Origin: Paludibacteraceae bacterium
GTDB taxonomy: Bacteria; Bacteroidota; Bacteroidia; Bacteroidales; Paludibacteraceae
Direction of reading: 5' to 3'
Assembly: GCA_024401475.1 (NCBI GenBank)
Contig: JAKSKZ010000010.1
Coordinates: 1 to 64,000 of the forward strand
DNA: 64,000 bases
Shown here: positions 26,965 to 35,400 of the stretch, piece by piece
Layout of the letters: each line of letters opens with the position of its first letter
Position numbering within the stretch: position 1 is the first letter of the stretch
The notes under the pieces: model-generated
The model's input: only the letters and a program-made list of their open reading frames with translations
Databases searched by the model: none
What the model was told of the DNA's origin: nothing
Position numbers and translations under genes: made by a program

Positions 26965-29076
26965 ATGAAGCATGTTTGGCAATCATATCTTAGTCCTCTG
27001 CTCAAAGGAATAGTTTTGAGCTATTCATCAATCCTCTTTTCTCAAAGTCTTTGGTTTGGAGTTGTCTTGATGCTTGTCACGCTCTTATGCCCGATAATAG
27101 GATTGTATGGATTAGCAAGTTGTGTTATTGCAAATCTTGGAGCTTGTGCTCTTTTGAAGGATAAGGCGAAGGTCTCGTCTGGAATTTTCGGTTTTAATGC
27201 AGTATTTACGGGATTGGCGTTTGGCCTTTTTTGTCCGAGTCGCATAGAAATCTTTTTTGCAGTTACAATTTTAGTCTTATTGTTGACCATTTGGATGGAG
27301 GGGGAAAGCGAACGGTTGCACGTTCCTTTTTTTGTTTTCCCATTTCTTGTCTGTTTGTGGACTTTGTTTTTGGTGCAGCAGCAAGGCGGCGATTTAATAG
27401 CTTTTAATATAGAATTTGAAGCGTCTCAATCATTATTTGGAGATTTTTTAGACGATGAGAATTGGGCATTTGTGCCAGATGTGTTTGCTTCCTTTTTCAA
27501 AAGTTTGGGATTGATTATCTTTCAGTCGAATATATTCGGAGGCCTTTTGTTGGCGGTCGCGTTGTTGTGTTTCTCAAGAATTGCCTTCCTCTATTCATTC
27601 ATGGGGTTTTCGTTTGGTTATCTTTTGTATGCTACGGATGGGTGGGAAAGTTATGGAGTTCCGTTCAGTTATTATGGTTTCAATTTTATACTAACCTCCA
27701 TTGCCGTAGGATGTTATTATGTTCTGCCTTCAAAAAAATCAATCGCTTGGACGTTAGCCTTGGTTCCGATACAATTTTTCGTCGTATTGGCCTCAATGAG
27801 GTTCTTTTCCTTTTTCTTCTTGCCCGCCTTTTCATTTCCCTTTTGTGCGGTGTCGGCCTTGTTTGTCTATGTCTTAGGCAGGGAAAAATCGAAGTTGGCT
27901 CCGGATTTGGCTGGATATTATAAAGGAGCTTCGCCCGAAGAAACACTATATGTGTATGAAAGAAACCGAAGGGGTGTGCCTCTCTCGTGTGGTATGAATG
28001 TAGGTTTGCCTTTTATGGGGAGATGGACAGTTTCACAGGGGGTAGAGGGAGAACATACGCATAAGGGTTTGTGGCGTTATGCTTGGGATTTTATCGTGCA
28101 AGATGAACGAGGAACGCAATATAAAGGTTCGGGGAGTATGCTGACCGATTATTATTGTTTCAGAAAACCTGTTGTGGCAACAGCTTCAGGATTGGTCGTG
28201 GCAATAATGGATGATGTGGAGGATAATCGCTTGGGTGAAGTGGATAATGTTCATAATTGGGGCAACTATGTTGTGCTGAAACATGCCGAAGGATTGTATT
28301 CAGCTGTATGTCATTTGGAAAAAGGCAGTTTGACTTCTAAAGTGGGTGATTGGGTTGAAAAAGGAGATATCTTGGCACTGTGTGGTAATTCCGGCTATTC
28401 GCCGTTTCCTCACCTACATTTCCAGTTCCAAACCTCTCCAATCATGGGTTCACCCACATTGGACTTTCGCTTGAGTTCTTTTGTATCCAATGAGGGAGAG
28501 GTAGTGCCTTATGGTCGACCTAAGTTGGGCGATTCGGTCTCGAATCTTTTGCCTGACGAAGAATTGTTGGCTTGCTATACGTTCCCTATCGGGAAGGAGA
28601 TTCGACTCACCTCGGATCGTTACGGGCAGGAGCGTTGGACTGTTTCAATGGATGCCTTCGGTGGTACTTTTTTCGAAACAGCCAAAGCTAAAGCTTGGTT
28701 TCTTCAAGACGGCACTCGATTCCGCTTTTTGCGATATGAAGGCGATAAGCAATGTGCTTTATATCATTTCTATTTGTCCAATTATCATGTTCCTTTTTTG
28801 AAGGATGGGGTGTTGTCTGATTTGTTGTCTTTGACGGAAATGAAGCGTGGAGTGTTGAAGTTCTTTCAAGATTTAGTCTCCCCATTTTTTGTGTTCATTC
28901 GTATACCATATGAGGTAAGAGTAAAAGAATCCATGGTTCAATCATCATGTCACTTGTCCCTTTTTTCAAAAGGCAGAGATGCAGTTCGTTATGATACGAT
29001 GATTAAACGACAACAAATTAGTGCGATAGATGTGAAAGAGGGAAACAAAACTTGGAAAATTTTGTTTCTGAGTTGA
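26965..29076 (+). CDS. Urea-transporter-type membrane protein fused to an M23 peptidase domain
   Basis: A 703-residue fusion. Residues 1 to about 310 hold 8-10 hydrophobic helices with the urea transporter repeats 'GIFGFNAVFTGLAFGLF' and 'YGFNFILTSIAVGCYY'. From about 345, an M23 domain follows: HKGLWRYAWDF (metal His and Asp), 'NWGNYVVLKHAEG', 'YSAVCHLEKGS' and 'SPFPHLHFQFQ' (H-x-H). The last 200 residues are a beta-rich tail. I recall the fusion from other Bacteroidetes. The peptidase should face the periplasm, linking small-solute passage to cell-wall cleavage, but neither activity has been shown. Confidence 0.85.
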   Translation: MKHVWQSYLSPLLKGIVLSYSSILFSQSLWFGVVLMLVTLLCPIIGLYGLASCVIANLGACALLKDKAKVSSGIFGFNAVFTGLAFGLFCPSRIEIFFAVTILVLLLTIWMEGESERLHVPFFVFPFLVCLWTLFLVQQQGGDLIAFNIEFEASQSLFGDFLDDENWAFVPDVFASFFKSLGLIIFQSNIFGGLLLAVALLCFSRIAFLYSFMGFSFGYLLYATDGWESYGVPFSYYGFNFILTSIAVGCYYVLPSKKSIAWTLALVPIQFFVVLASMRFFSFFFLPAFSFPFCAVSALFVYVLGREKSKLAPDLAGYYKGASPEETLYVYERNRRGVPLSCGMNVGLPFMGRWTVSQGVEGEHTHKGLWRYAWDFIVQDERGTQYKGSGSMLTDYYCFRKPVVATASGLVVAIMDDVEDNRLGEVDNVHNWGNYVVLKHAEGLYSAVCHLEKGSLTSKVGDWVEKGDILALCGNSGYSPFPHLHFQFQTSPIMGSPTLDFRLSSFVSNEGEVVPYGRPKLGDSVSNLLPDEELLACYTFPIGKEIRLTSDRYGQERWTVSMDAFGGTFFETAKAKAWFLQDGTRFRFLRYEGDKQCALYHFYLSNYHVPFLKDGVLSDLLSLTEMKRGVLKFFQDLVSPFFVFIRIPYEVRVKESMVQSSCHLSLFSKGRDAVRYDTMIKRQQISAIDVKEGNKTWKILFLS

Positions 29077-29118
29077 AAAAAATGTTACTTTGTAGCATGA
29101 CTAATTGTTTTTTGCTCA

Positions 29119-30558
29119 ATGCGATATTTCTTATTGTTGATATTAGGAACATGCTTTTCGCTTTCTGCTAAATCAGTAGAAGCAGATTTGTCCTATTTGT
29201 CAGCGTCGGACAGCCTTGCATACCAAGATTACAAGAGAGCCGGCATAGATATGTTCAACAAAAAAGATTACGCCAATGCAATTTACTATTTGGAGAAAGC
29301 ATACGATATTGATCGTTGGGATCTTGTGTTGCAAGAGACGCTTTTCTTTTCATATATCTATATGAATAGAGGTTTTGAAGCTCGGCAACTCTATTATCTA
29401 TTGCCCGATGCCTCTCGGAAGGCGTATCAGTTGAAGACTCCGAATGCAATAACTTCTGTATATGTAGAAGGCGGAGTGATGAGCAATGTGGAGTCAGACT
29501 ATTCTCTTCCCGAAGTGACTTATTATAAGGAGTCTGCAGTTCCTCATCTTGGTCAAAACTATACGGCACGTTTGAATCATGACGTTGGAAGTAGGGTGAG
29601 CGTATCTCATGGGGTCTCTTACTCCTATTCAAGTGCAAGACAACAAGTAGATTCTGTTACGACGACTATTTTTAGCGGAGATATTTCTACTAAGCAGCTC
29701 AGTTATACGGTGGATGCCCCCATTCGTTTGGACGACGGGTGGACAGTAACGCCTGCGGCGTATGTTGCTTATGTGAATAGTCAGTATTATCAAGTTAGGT
29801 TTGATGCGACAACAACTGTAAATAATAATCCGATTGGCCCTTGGCCAGCTCCTTCAGATAATGGATTTCCTCAAGGTGGTGGAGGAGGATTCTACCATCC
29901 ATATATGCCCAATTATGGGAATGGCATGTATGGGTATGGATATGGATATTATGCACCTATGTGGTGGATGTGGAATGGCTGGAATATTCCTAGTTGGGGT
30001 GGAAATTCTTATGCGTATAAGTTTGAGAAGGAGAGGGATGAGACCTTCAATTATGCGTTTGATTTGGATGTGTCTAAAATTTATCGGCATTCAGAGTTCT
30101 CTGCAGCGTTGACCTATCTGAGTTGTGGAAAGGTGAATGTATGGAAGGCGAGTGCTCAATGGCTCTGCTATTTGAAGGGCAATTTGGACATGTACACAAT
30201 GCTGCGAGCATCTTATCTCATGCGAGAGGAGTATGACAATACTCACTTGGTCGAAGGCTTGGTTGGTTTTAAAGCTGTTGATTGGTTGTGGGTGGAGTTA
30301 GGAGGTCTGTTGGGTAATATGAATAATTATTCGGATAGGAATTTAAATGTGGTGTATGCGTTGCATCCAAAAACTTCTTTTCGAATCATATCGAATTTGA
30401 TTTTTCCTGTCTCTGACCAATTGAGTGTTAGTTTGCTGTATCGATTTATAAAGAGTGAGTCGTCGGTTTACTATGCTCCAACGGAGGAATCATTGGATGT
30501 GAAGAGTTATTCTGTATATGGTAATAATCTTTTTCTAGGTGCAAAATGGACGTTTTGA
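29119..30558 (+). CDS. TPR-containing outer-membrane beta-barrel protein
   Basis: A 479-residue secreted protein (signal 1-18). Residues 35-95 form one or two TPRs ('AGIDMFNKKDYANAIYYLEKAY'). The remaining part alternates like a beta-barrel and ends in the C-terminal Phe of outer-membrane proteins (LGAKWTF). A glycine-, tyrosine-, tryptophan- and methionine-rich loop (about 240-300, e.g. GMYGYGYGYYAPMWWMWNGW) interrupts the barrel. It overlaps the next TPR gene by 13 bases. It may be the outer-membrane partner of the M23/urea-transporter protein. Confidence 0.75.
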   Translation: MRYFLLLILGTCFSLSAKSVEADLSYLSASDSLAYQDYKRAGIDMFNKKDYANAIYYLEKAYDIDRWDLVLQETLFFSYIYMNRGFEARQLYYLLPDASRKAYQLKTPNAITSVYVEGGVMSNVESDYSLPEVTYYKESAVPHLGQNYTARLNHDVGSRVSVSHGVSYSYSSARQQVDSVTTTIFSGDISTKQLSYTVDAPIRLDDGWTVTPAAYVAYVNSQYYQVRFDATTTVNNNPIGPWPAPSDNGFPQGGGGGFYHPYMPNYGNGMYGYGYGYYAPMWWMWNGWNIPSWGGNSYAYKFEKERDETFNYAFDLDVSKIYRHSEFSAALTYLSCGKVNVWKASAQWLCYLKGNLDMYTMLRASYLMREEYDNTHLVEGLVGFKAVDWLWVELGGLLGNMNNYSDRNLNVVYALHPKTSFRIISNLIFPVSDQLSVSLLYRFIKSESSVYYAPTEESLDVKSYSVYGNNLFLGAKWTF

Positions 30559-31151
30559 AATACATATTGTTTATGTGGATGTTTTCATCGGTGTCGTTGT
30601 TGGCCCAGGAGGACGTCTATTCAGCCTTCGCCAAGAGTTATCAATTGGAGACTGACGGTCGTTATGCAGAGGCTGCGTCAGAGTTGGAGGCATTAAAGCA
30701 GAACACTTATGCGGTGAATCTCCGTCTTGGATGGTTATACTATCAAGGAGGCCAATATACAGTTTCGTTGAATTATTACGCGAGAGCGATTAATCAGAAA
30801 CCAACGTCGGTTGAGGCGAGGTTGGGTTATGTATTGCCTGCTGCCAAATTGAAGGCATGGACAAATGTCGGAGCACAATACGATGCCATTCTGAAGTTGG
30901 ACCCTAACAACTATAAGGCAAACTATTATCGAGGCTTGATGTTCTATAATATGGGCAACTATAAGACGGCTTCCCTCTATTTCGATAAAATGTGTAATTT
31001 GTATCCTTTTGATTATGATGTTGTTATATTGTCAGCGTGGAATTCTTATTATTTGAAGGATATGAGTAAATCGAGAGCTCTTTTCGACCAAGCATTGCTT
31101 ATACAGCCTAATAGTGCATCAGCGAAAGAGGGGAGAGGGTTAACTAGATAA
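30546..31151 (+). CDS. Secreted TPR protein
   Basis: A 201-residue protein. The signal peptide (1-20, ends SLLAQ) is followed by about five tetratricopeptide repeats, for example 'NLRLGWLYYQGGQYTVSLNYYARAI' and 'NYYRGLMFYNMGNYKTASLYFDKM'. Its start lies inside the end of the barrel gene, so the two are translationally coupled. It is likely a periplasmic scaffold for that protein. It ends the locus. Confidence 0.8.
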   Translation: MDVLKYILFMWMFSSVSLLAQEDVYSAFAKSYQLETDGRYAEAASELEALKQNTYAVNLRLGWLYYQGGQYTVSLNYYARAINQKPTSVEARLGYVLPAAKLKAWTNVGAQYDAILKLDPNNYKANYYRGLMFYNMGNYKTASLYFDKMCNLYPFDYDVVILSAWNSYYLKDMSKSRALFDQALLIQPNSASAKEGRGLTR

Positions 31152-31217
31152 TGCGTTTTTTGACTAAATATTGTTATTTTTTTGTGCCGAAATCCTTTTT
31201 TTTCGTGCATTTGGTAT

Positions 31218-31225
31218 TATATTTG
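31218..31225 (+). promoter_or_regulatory. Probable -7 box of the OmpA-family gene
   Basis: TATATTTG matches TAnnTTTG. It gives a leader of about 130 bases before the ATG, common for abundant outer-membrane proteins. The -33 region is a T-run without a clear TTTG. Confidence 0.45.
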
Positions 31226-31362
31226 TGAAAAATATCAAAAAGTGAAATAGGTATTTGTTGGGTTTCGGCTGAGTCAGCCAAATATTTATGTTGGATTAGA
31301 TTGTCGAAATCTTTATGTAAAGTGAATTTGGAAATTTTATTAATAATCTTTTAACAATTAAA

Positions 31363-32814
31363 ATGAAGAAAATAGTTCTAATTAGTACAGCATTGCTTTC
31401 TTTGTCAGCTGCTGCACAAACTGAGGAATACCCATGGACCGTTGGTCTTTATGGTGTTAAGTCAGAGTACAATGGTGACTTGGGTAACAATTTCTTTGAC
31501 GTTACTCAAAAGTTCAACCCAATGGGAGCATTGTCTTTTTCTCGTTATTTGAATAGATATTTCGATGCATCTCTTTATTTGGCATTCGGACGTTACGGAA
31601 GTGAAGATCTTAATGCAACATCTCCTTCTTTGGCACAAGAGTTCAAGTCAAATATGTTCTATGCAGATTTGACTGCAAAGTATAAGATCCTTTCTGAGGA
31701 TTATGCTTGGAGACCATTCGTTTATGCTGGTGTTGGTTTCAGACAATTGACTAAGTGTGGTGGTGGTGACGAGAACTTGTGCAAGGATGGTAACGATATC
31801 GTTCCTACAGCTGGTGTAGGTTGCGATGTTGCTCTTTCTGAGCACTGGGGCTTGCGTTATACTTGTGGCTATGGTTACGGAACAAGCGACGACTTGGATA
31901 GCCGTGAGTGTGGTGATTTCAATGATCAACAATTGCTCCACAGCCTAGGTGTTACTTATAGCTTCGCATTCAAGCCAAGTGACAAGGATAAGGATGGTAT
32001 CATCGACAAGTTGGATAAGTGTCCTGACACTCCTGCTGGTGTTCAAGTTGACGAGAACGGTTGTCCAGTTGACTCAGATAAGGATGGTGTAGCAGATTAC
32101 TTGGATAAGTGTCCTAACACTCCTGCTGGTGTTCAAGTAGACGAGAACGGTTGTCCAGTTGACTCAGATAAGGATGGTGTAGCAGACTACTTGGATCAAT
32201 GTCCTGATACTCCAGAGGGTGTTCAAGTTGACGAGAAGGGTTGCCCAGTTGATACTGACGGTGACGGTGTAGCTGACTACTTGGATAAGTGTCCTGGTAC
32301 TCCTGCTGAGGCTAAGGGTCACGTTGACGCTAACGGTTGTGAGATTGATTCTGACGGTGACGGAATTCCTGATTGGAAGGATGCATGTCCTAACCAAGCT
32401 GGTGTAGCCGAGAACAACGGTTGCCCTAAGATGAAGGAAGAGGAGTTGAAGACATTCAAGCAAGCTGTTCACGGTATCCAATTCGAGACTGGTAAGTCAA
32501 CTATCAAGAAGGCTTCTAACCCAATCCTTGATAAGATCGTTAATATCATGAATGCTTATCCTAACATCAAGTTGGAGATCTCTGGTCACACTGATAACGT
32601 AGGTAAGGCAGACAAGAACCAAAAACTTTCTGAGGATCGTGCTGCAGCCGTTAGAGATTACCTCGTTAAGAAGGGTATCGCTGACAATCGTATGACTTCT
32701 GCAGGTTTCGGTCAAGACAAGCCAGTTGCTGATAACAAGACTAAGGCTGGTCGTGCTGAGAACCGTCGTGTAGAGTTCAACATCGTATATCAAAAGATGG
32801 TTACTAAGGAATAA
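31363..32814 (+). CDS. OmpA-family outer-membrane protein with TSP3 calcium repeats
   Basis: A 483-residue protein. The signal peptide (ends SAAAQ, residue 19) is followed by an eight-strand-type barrel (20-205). Then come five thrombospondin type 3 repeats (206-345) with D-x-D-x-D-G-V-A-D-Y-LD-CP units that bind calcium. The C-terminal OmpA peptidoglycan-binding domain includes 'LEISGHTDNVGKADKN', 'LSEDRAAAVRDYL' and 'AENRRVEF'. It ties the outer membrane to the cell wall. Codons look optimised, as expected for a highly expressed gene. It is a single unit with its own terminator. Confidence 0.93.
   Translation: MKKIVLISTALLSLSAAAQTEEYPWTVGLYGVKSEYNGDLGNNFFDVTQKFNPMGALSFSRYLNRYFDASLYLAFGRYGSEDLNATSPSLAQEFKSNMFYADLTAKYKILSEDYAWRPFVYAGVGFRQLTKCGGGDENLCKDGNDIVPTAGVGCDVALSEHWGLRYTCGYGYGTSDDLDSRECGDFNDQQLLHSLGVTYSFAFKPSDKDKDGIIDKLDKCPDTPAGVQVDENGCPVDSDKDGVADYLDKCPNTPAGVQVDENGCPVDSDKDGVADYLDQCPDTPEGVQVDEKGCPVDTDGDGVADYLDKCPGTPAEAKGHVDANGCEIDSDGDGIPDWKDACPNQAGVAENNGCPKMKEEELKTFKQAVHGIQFETGKSTIKKASNPILDKIVNIMNAYPNIKLEISGHTDNVGKADKNQKLSEDRAAAVRDYLVKKGIADNRMTSAGFGQDKPVADNKTKAGRAENRRVEFNIVYQKMVTKE
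31981..32390 (+). repeat. Coding tandem repeats (90-base period) of the TSP3 region
   Basis: The sequence around GACTCAGATAAGGATGGTGT recurs at 32071 and 32161 with a 90-base period, nearly identical over the central copies. It encodes 30-residue calcium-binding repeats. Such repeats can change in number by slippage or recombination. Confidence 0.8.
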
Positions 32815-32843
32815 TTCCTAAGTAAGCATTAAGATAAATCTTT

Positions 32844-32882
32844 AAAAGACCATTTGGGAAACCGAGTGGTCTTTTGTTTTTT
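32844..32882 (+). terminator. Terminator after the OmpA-family gene
   Basis: AAAAGACCA pairs with TGGTCTTTT, followed by GTTTTTT. Confidence 0.88.
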
Positions 32883-32929
32883 CCGTAATCATCTTTCATA
32901 ATTTAGGTATTACATATTAGGTATTATTT

Positions 32930-33382
32930 ATGGCAAAAAAAACAGCAAATAACAACACGGGTTTGGGAATGGCTTATAACAACCATTTCACCCACCAGAA
33001 AATACAAAGTATAATATGCAAAAATTACCTTAGGAAATACGATGATGAAAATATCCTCATAGAGACCAAACTATCTGACGACCGCCCACGTATCTGTCCC
33101 GATATATCCATTTGGGGAGATGCACATATGTACGAGGATATTGATCCCGAAAATCCATTGCTGACAATAGAAATCACCCATACCAGAAAAAACGACCGTT
33201 ACTCCGAAGGCGTTATCAGAAGTTCATTCGTGCGCTATCCTTCCATTCAAGAGGCTTTTGTCTATAATTTTGAGACCAACGTCTGGACTCGTTTCTCCCG
33301 CGCCGATGATGGAGTCATCAAGGAAGAAGGAAAGGATCAATCAAGGGTTTTGGAATGTTTTCTTCATACTTTGCTGAAATAA
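32930..33382 (+). CDS. Small PD-(D/E)xK-like (Uma2-type) protein
   Basis: A 150-residue soluble protein. The middle reads RICPDISIWGD, then 'PLLTIEITHTRKN' and 'YPSIQEAFVYNFETNVW'. The P-D-x-S...E-I pattern and the Y-P-x-I-x-E-x-x-x-Y/F segment recall Uma2/restriction-endonuclease-like proteins, which are frequent in accessory DNA. Catalysis is not shown, and the usual lysine position is unclear. It is a lone gene, followed by a short GC hairpin (33387-33402). Confidence 0.5.
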   Translation: MAKKTANNNTGLGMAYNNHFTHQKIQSIICKNYLRKYDDENILIETKLSDDRPRICPDISIWGDAHMYEDIDPENPLLTIEITHTRKNDRYSEGVIRSSFVRYPSIQEAFVYNFETNVWTRFSRADDGVIKEEGKDQSRVLECFLHTLLK

Positions 33383-33422
33383 AGTCACGCCGTCACGGCG
33401 TATTTTGCATTGTGTCAGTATG

Positions 33423-33492
33423 TTATGGTTCCTTCTATAATTTGATTTCGTGCGGATTTATGAATTTGTTTTGCTTTGCCCAAGTTGCTTCC
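33423..33492 (-). repeat. Dispersed ~70-base repeat, copy A (minus orientation)
   Basis: Read on the minus strand it begins GGAAGCAACTTGGGCAAAGC and ends with AATTATAGAAGGAACCATAA. It aligns with 46612-46680 over its whole length at about 82% identity with one gap. A tail-like sequence (GAAATTATAGAGTTCACC) also stands at 33602-33619 on the plus strand. No gene is visible in the 33383-33666 spacer. Confidence 0.6.
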
Positions 33493-33666
33493 GTTCAGTA
33501 AATTCAAACAAGTTTGATTTACGTTTGCAAGATGTCCCCAAAAATCAATAAGCACCGAAAAGTTTGTAAAGAGTCACTGTTGCTAAAAATTAAAAAACGG
33601 TGAAATTATAGAGTTCACCTTCATTTATTTCTTCTAATTTTGTTCTCCCAAACATATACTAAAACA

Positions 33667-34845
33667 ATGCGAAACATATATTTATTCAATCCGGAGAATG
33701 ATTTGGCTGTGGCTCATGGTAAAAAACGCTATGATGCACCTAAGGCGGCCCGTCGCTTGGCTTCGGATATGTCACTCTTGCCTTTGTGGTATGCTGATAG
33801 AAGTGCTAATTCATTGATTCTTACTGATTCTGATATTCCGATCGACTATCGGAATGATTTGTTTGAAGCCTTGAAAATAAATGCGAAGTGGAGCGCTTTT
33901 GGTAAATATGTATACTCTTCGGAGGATGTGTTTTGTCCTTGGGGTTGGAGTCCGGCTTTGGCTGACCGTTTGGAGCACTTGGCGGGTAGGCGTTTGTCGC
34001 TTCCAGACCTCTCTCTTTATCGTCAGTTTTCTGGGCGACAATTTGCTGTTTCTGTTTTGCAAGAACTTCAAGAAATGAAAGTTTTGGATGCTTCTGTTCA
34101 AATACCAGTGATAGCTTCATCTTTGTCATCCCTTTCTCAAACTGTATCAATGTTTGGAACGCCTTGTTTGATGAAATCTCCATGGTCGGGAAGTGGTCGG
34201 GGATTGTTGTGGGTGCGCGATGGTTGGACCGATTCAGTTGCTGCGTGGTGCAACAATATCTTGAAACGGCAAGGAGAGGTGGTTTGTGAGCCTTGTTATG
34301 AGAAGATACAAGATTTTGCTATGGAGTTTAAGGTTGAAAATTCTCAACTGAAATTTGTAGGTTATTCCTATTTCCAAACAGACGACATGGGAACCTATAG
34401 AGGGAATCTTTTAGCTTCAGATTCACATATTGAAAAATTGTTGTCTGCTTGGATTCCACTTGACGAACTGCATACCATTCGTAAGGTTTTGATGGATCTC
34501 TTGTCCGAACGATTAGTTGACCAATACGATGGTTATTTCGGCATTGATATGATGATTTGCAAATCGAGTGATCGATATTTCCTGCATCCTTGTGTCGAAC
34601 TTAATTTGCGTTTCAATATGGGGTTGGTTTCTCATGCTTTGTTTGAGAATTATATCCAATCAACGGCGGTGGGAAGTTATGTTATTATGCATGGTCGAAA
34701 TTCGGATGAACTTCGAACTTTTTCCGCACAAATGGGAAATGACCATCCTCTTGTCATTTCGAATGCTAAGATAGAGAAAGGTTTTTGCCCGTTGACTTAT
34801 ATTGGTGATGATTCAGAGTTTATGGCTTATTGTTTAATAGAGTAG
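33667..34845 (+). CDS. Uncharacterised ATP-grasp-like protein
   Basis: A 392-residue protein if started at the ATG at 33667; an in-frame TTG at 33640 is less likely. 'NIYLFNPENDLAVAHGKKRY' opens a conserved Bacteroidales protein. 'PCLMKSPWSGSGRGLLW', 'CEPCYEKIQDFAMEF' and 'GYFGIDMM' with 'VELNLRFNMG' follow the order of ATP-grasp sites (Lys, Glu, Asp, Glu-x-Asn). That suggests an ATP-dependent carboxylate ligase. Its substrate is unknown, and no biosynthetic neighbour was found. Confidence 0.6.
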   Translation: MRNIYLFNPENDLAVAHGKKRYDAPKAARRLASDMSLLPLWYADRSANSLILTDSDIPIDYRNDLFEALKINAKWSAFGKYVYSSEDVFCPWGWSPALADRLEHLAGRRLSLPDLSLYRQFSGRQFAVSVLQELQEMKVLDASVQIPVIASSLSSLSQTVSMFGTPCLMKSPWSGSGRGLLWVRDGWTDSVAAWCNNILKRQGEVVCEPCYEKIQDFAMEFKVENSQLKFVGYSYFQTDDMGTYRGNLLASDSHIEKLLSAWIPLDELHTIRKVLMDLLSERLVDQYDGYFGIDMMICKSSDRYFLHPCVELNLRFNMGLVSHALFENYIQSTAVGSYVIMHGRNSDELRTFSAQMGNDHPLVISNAKIEKGFCPLTYIGDDSEFMAYCLIE

Positions 34846-34911
34846 TTTAAAATATGTTGGATAACTCGTGATTGCAACCTATTTGCATCTTCTTTTTCGT
34901 AAATTTGTAGT

Positions 34912-35319
34912 ATGAAAAGAAGGAAGCGAAAAATATTGGTAGTTGTTTTTTGGATTATAGCCTCTTTGGTTATGTCCGTGCTTCCACACCATCATCATCA
35001 CGAGAAAATCTGTTTTGAGCGTGTTGAATGCGAGATGGACCATTCGGTCAATGATGAGCATACAGGACATGAAACTTCTGACGAATCGCATCCGGATAAT
35101 TGTATTTCATCTATTTCCTTTTTGCCTCAACATTGGTTGAAGTTGGCAACTCTTTGTCTGGGAATTTCATTGTTAATCGGCTGTATCCCATTTCTTTTCA
35201 AAAATGTGTCTTGGTTAAGAATAGTGGGTTTACATTATTCAGTTTCTTCTTTTGTATCAACTCTTTTAGGATTCTTGAAGATTCGGGAAGGGCGAGCGCC
35301 CCCTGTGCTGATGGACTAA
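34912..35319 (+). CDS. Small His-rich membrane protein (DUF6769-like)
   Basis: A 135-residue protein. One N-terminal helix is followed by a metal-binding-looking stretch PHHHHHEKICFERVECEMDH and then HETSDESHPDNC, and a second hydrophobic part lies near residues 78-98. I recall such proteins (DUF6769) next to heavy-metal RND pumps in Bacteroidota. The gene lies 81 bases ahead of the adaptor gene and in the same direction. A role as periplasmic metal sensor or carrier is likely but inferred. Confidence 0.65.
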   Translation: MKRRKRKILVVVFWIIASLVMSVLPHHHHHEKICFERVECEMDHSVNDEHTGHETSDESHPDNCISSISFLPQHWLKLATLCLGISLLIGCIPFLFKNVSWLRIVGLHYSVSSFVSTLLGFLKIREGRAPPVLMD

Positions 35320-35400
35320 TTTTAAGACGGTTGATTGAGTTGAAAAAATAATGTGAAAATAGAGCCGGGTGATTCACTTGGCAAAAGATATGAATTAAAA

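Noticed and set aside
31981..32390. Regular direct repeats that could suggest a CRISPR array
   Set aside because: The 90-base period encodes TSP3 calcium repeats in frame; there are no unique spacers and no cas genes.
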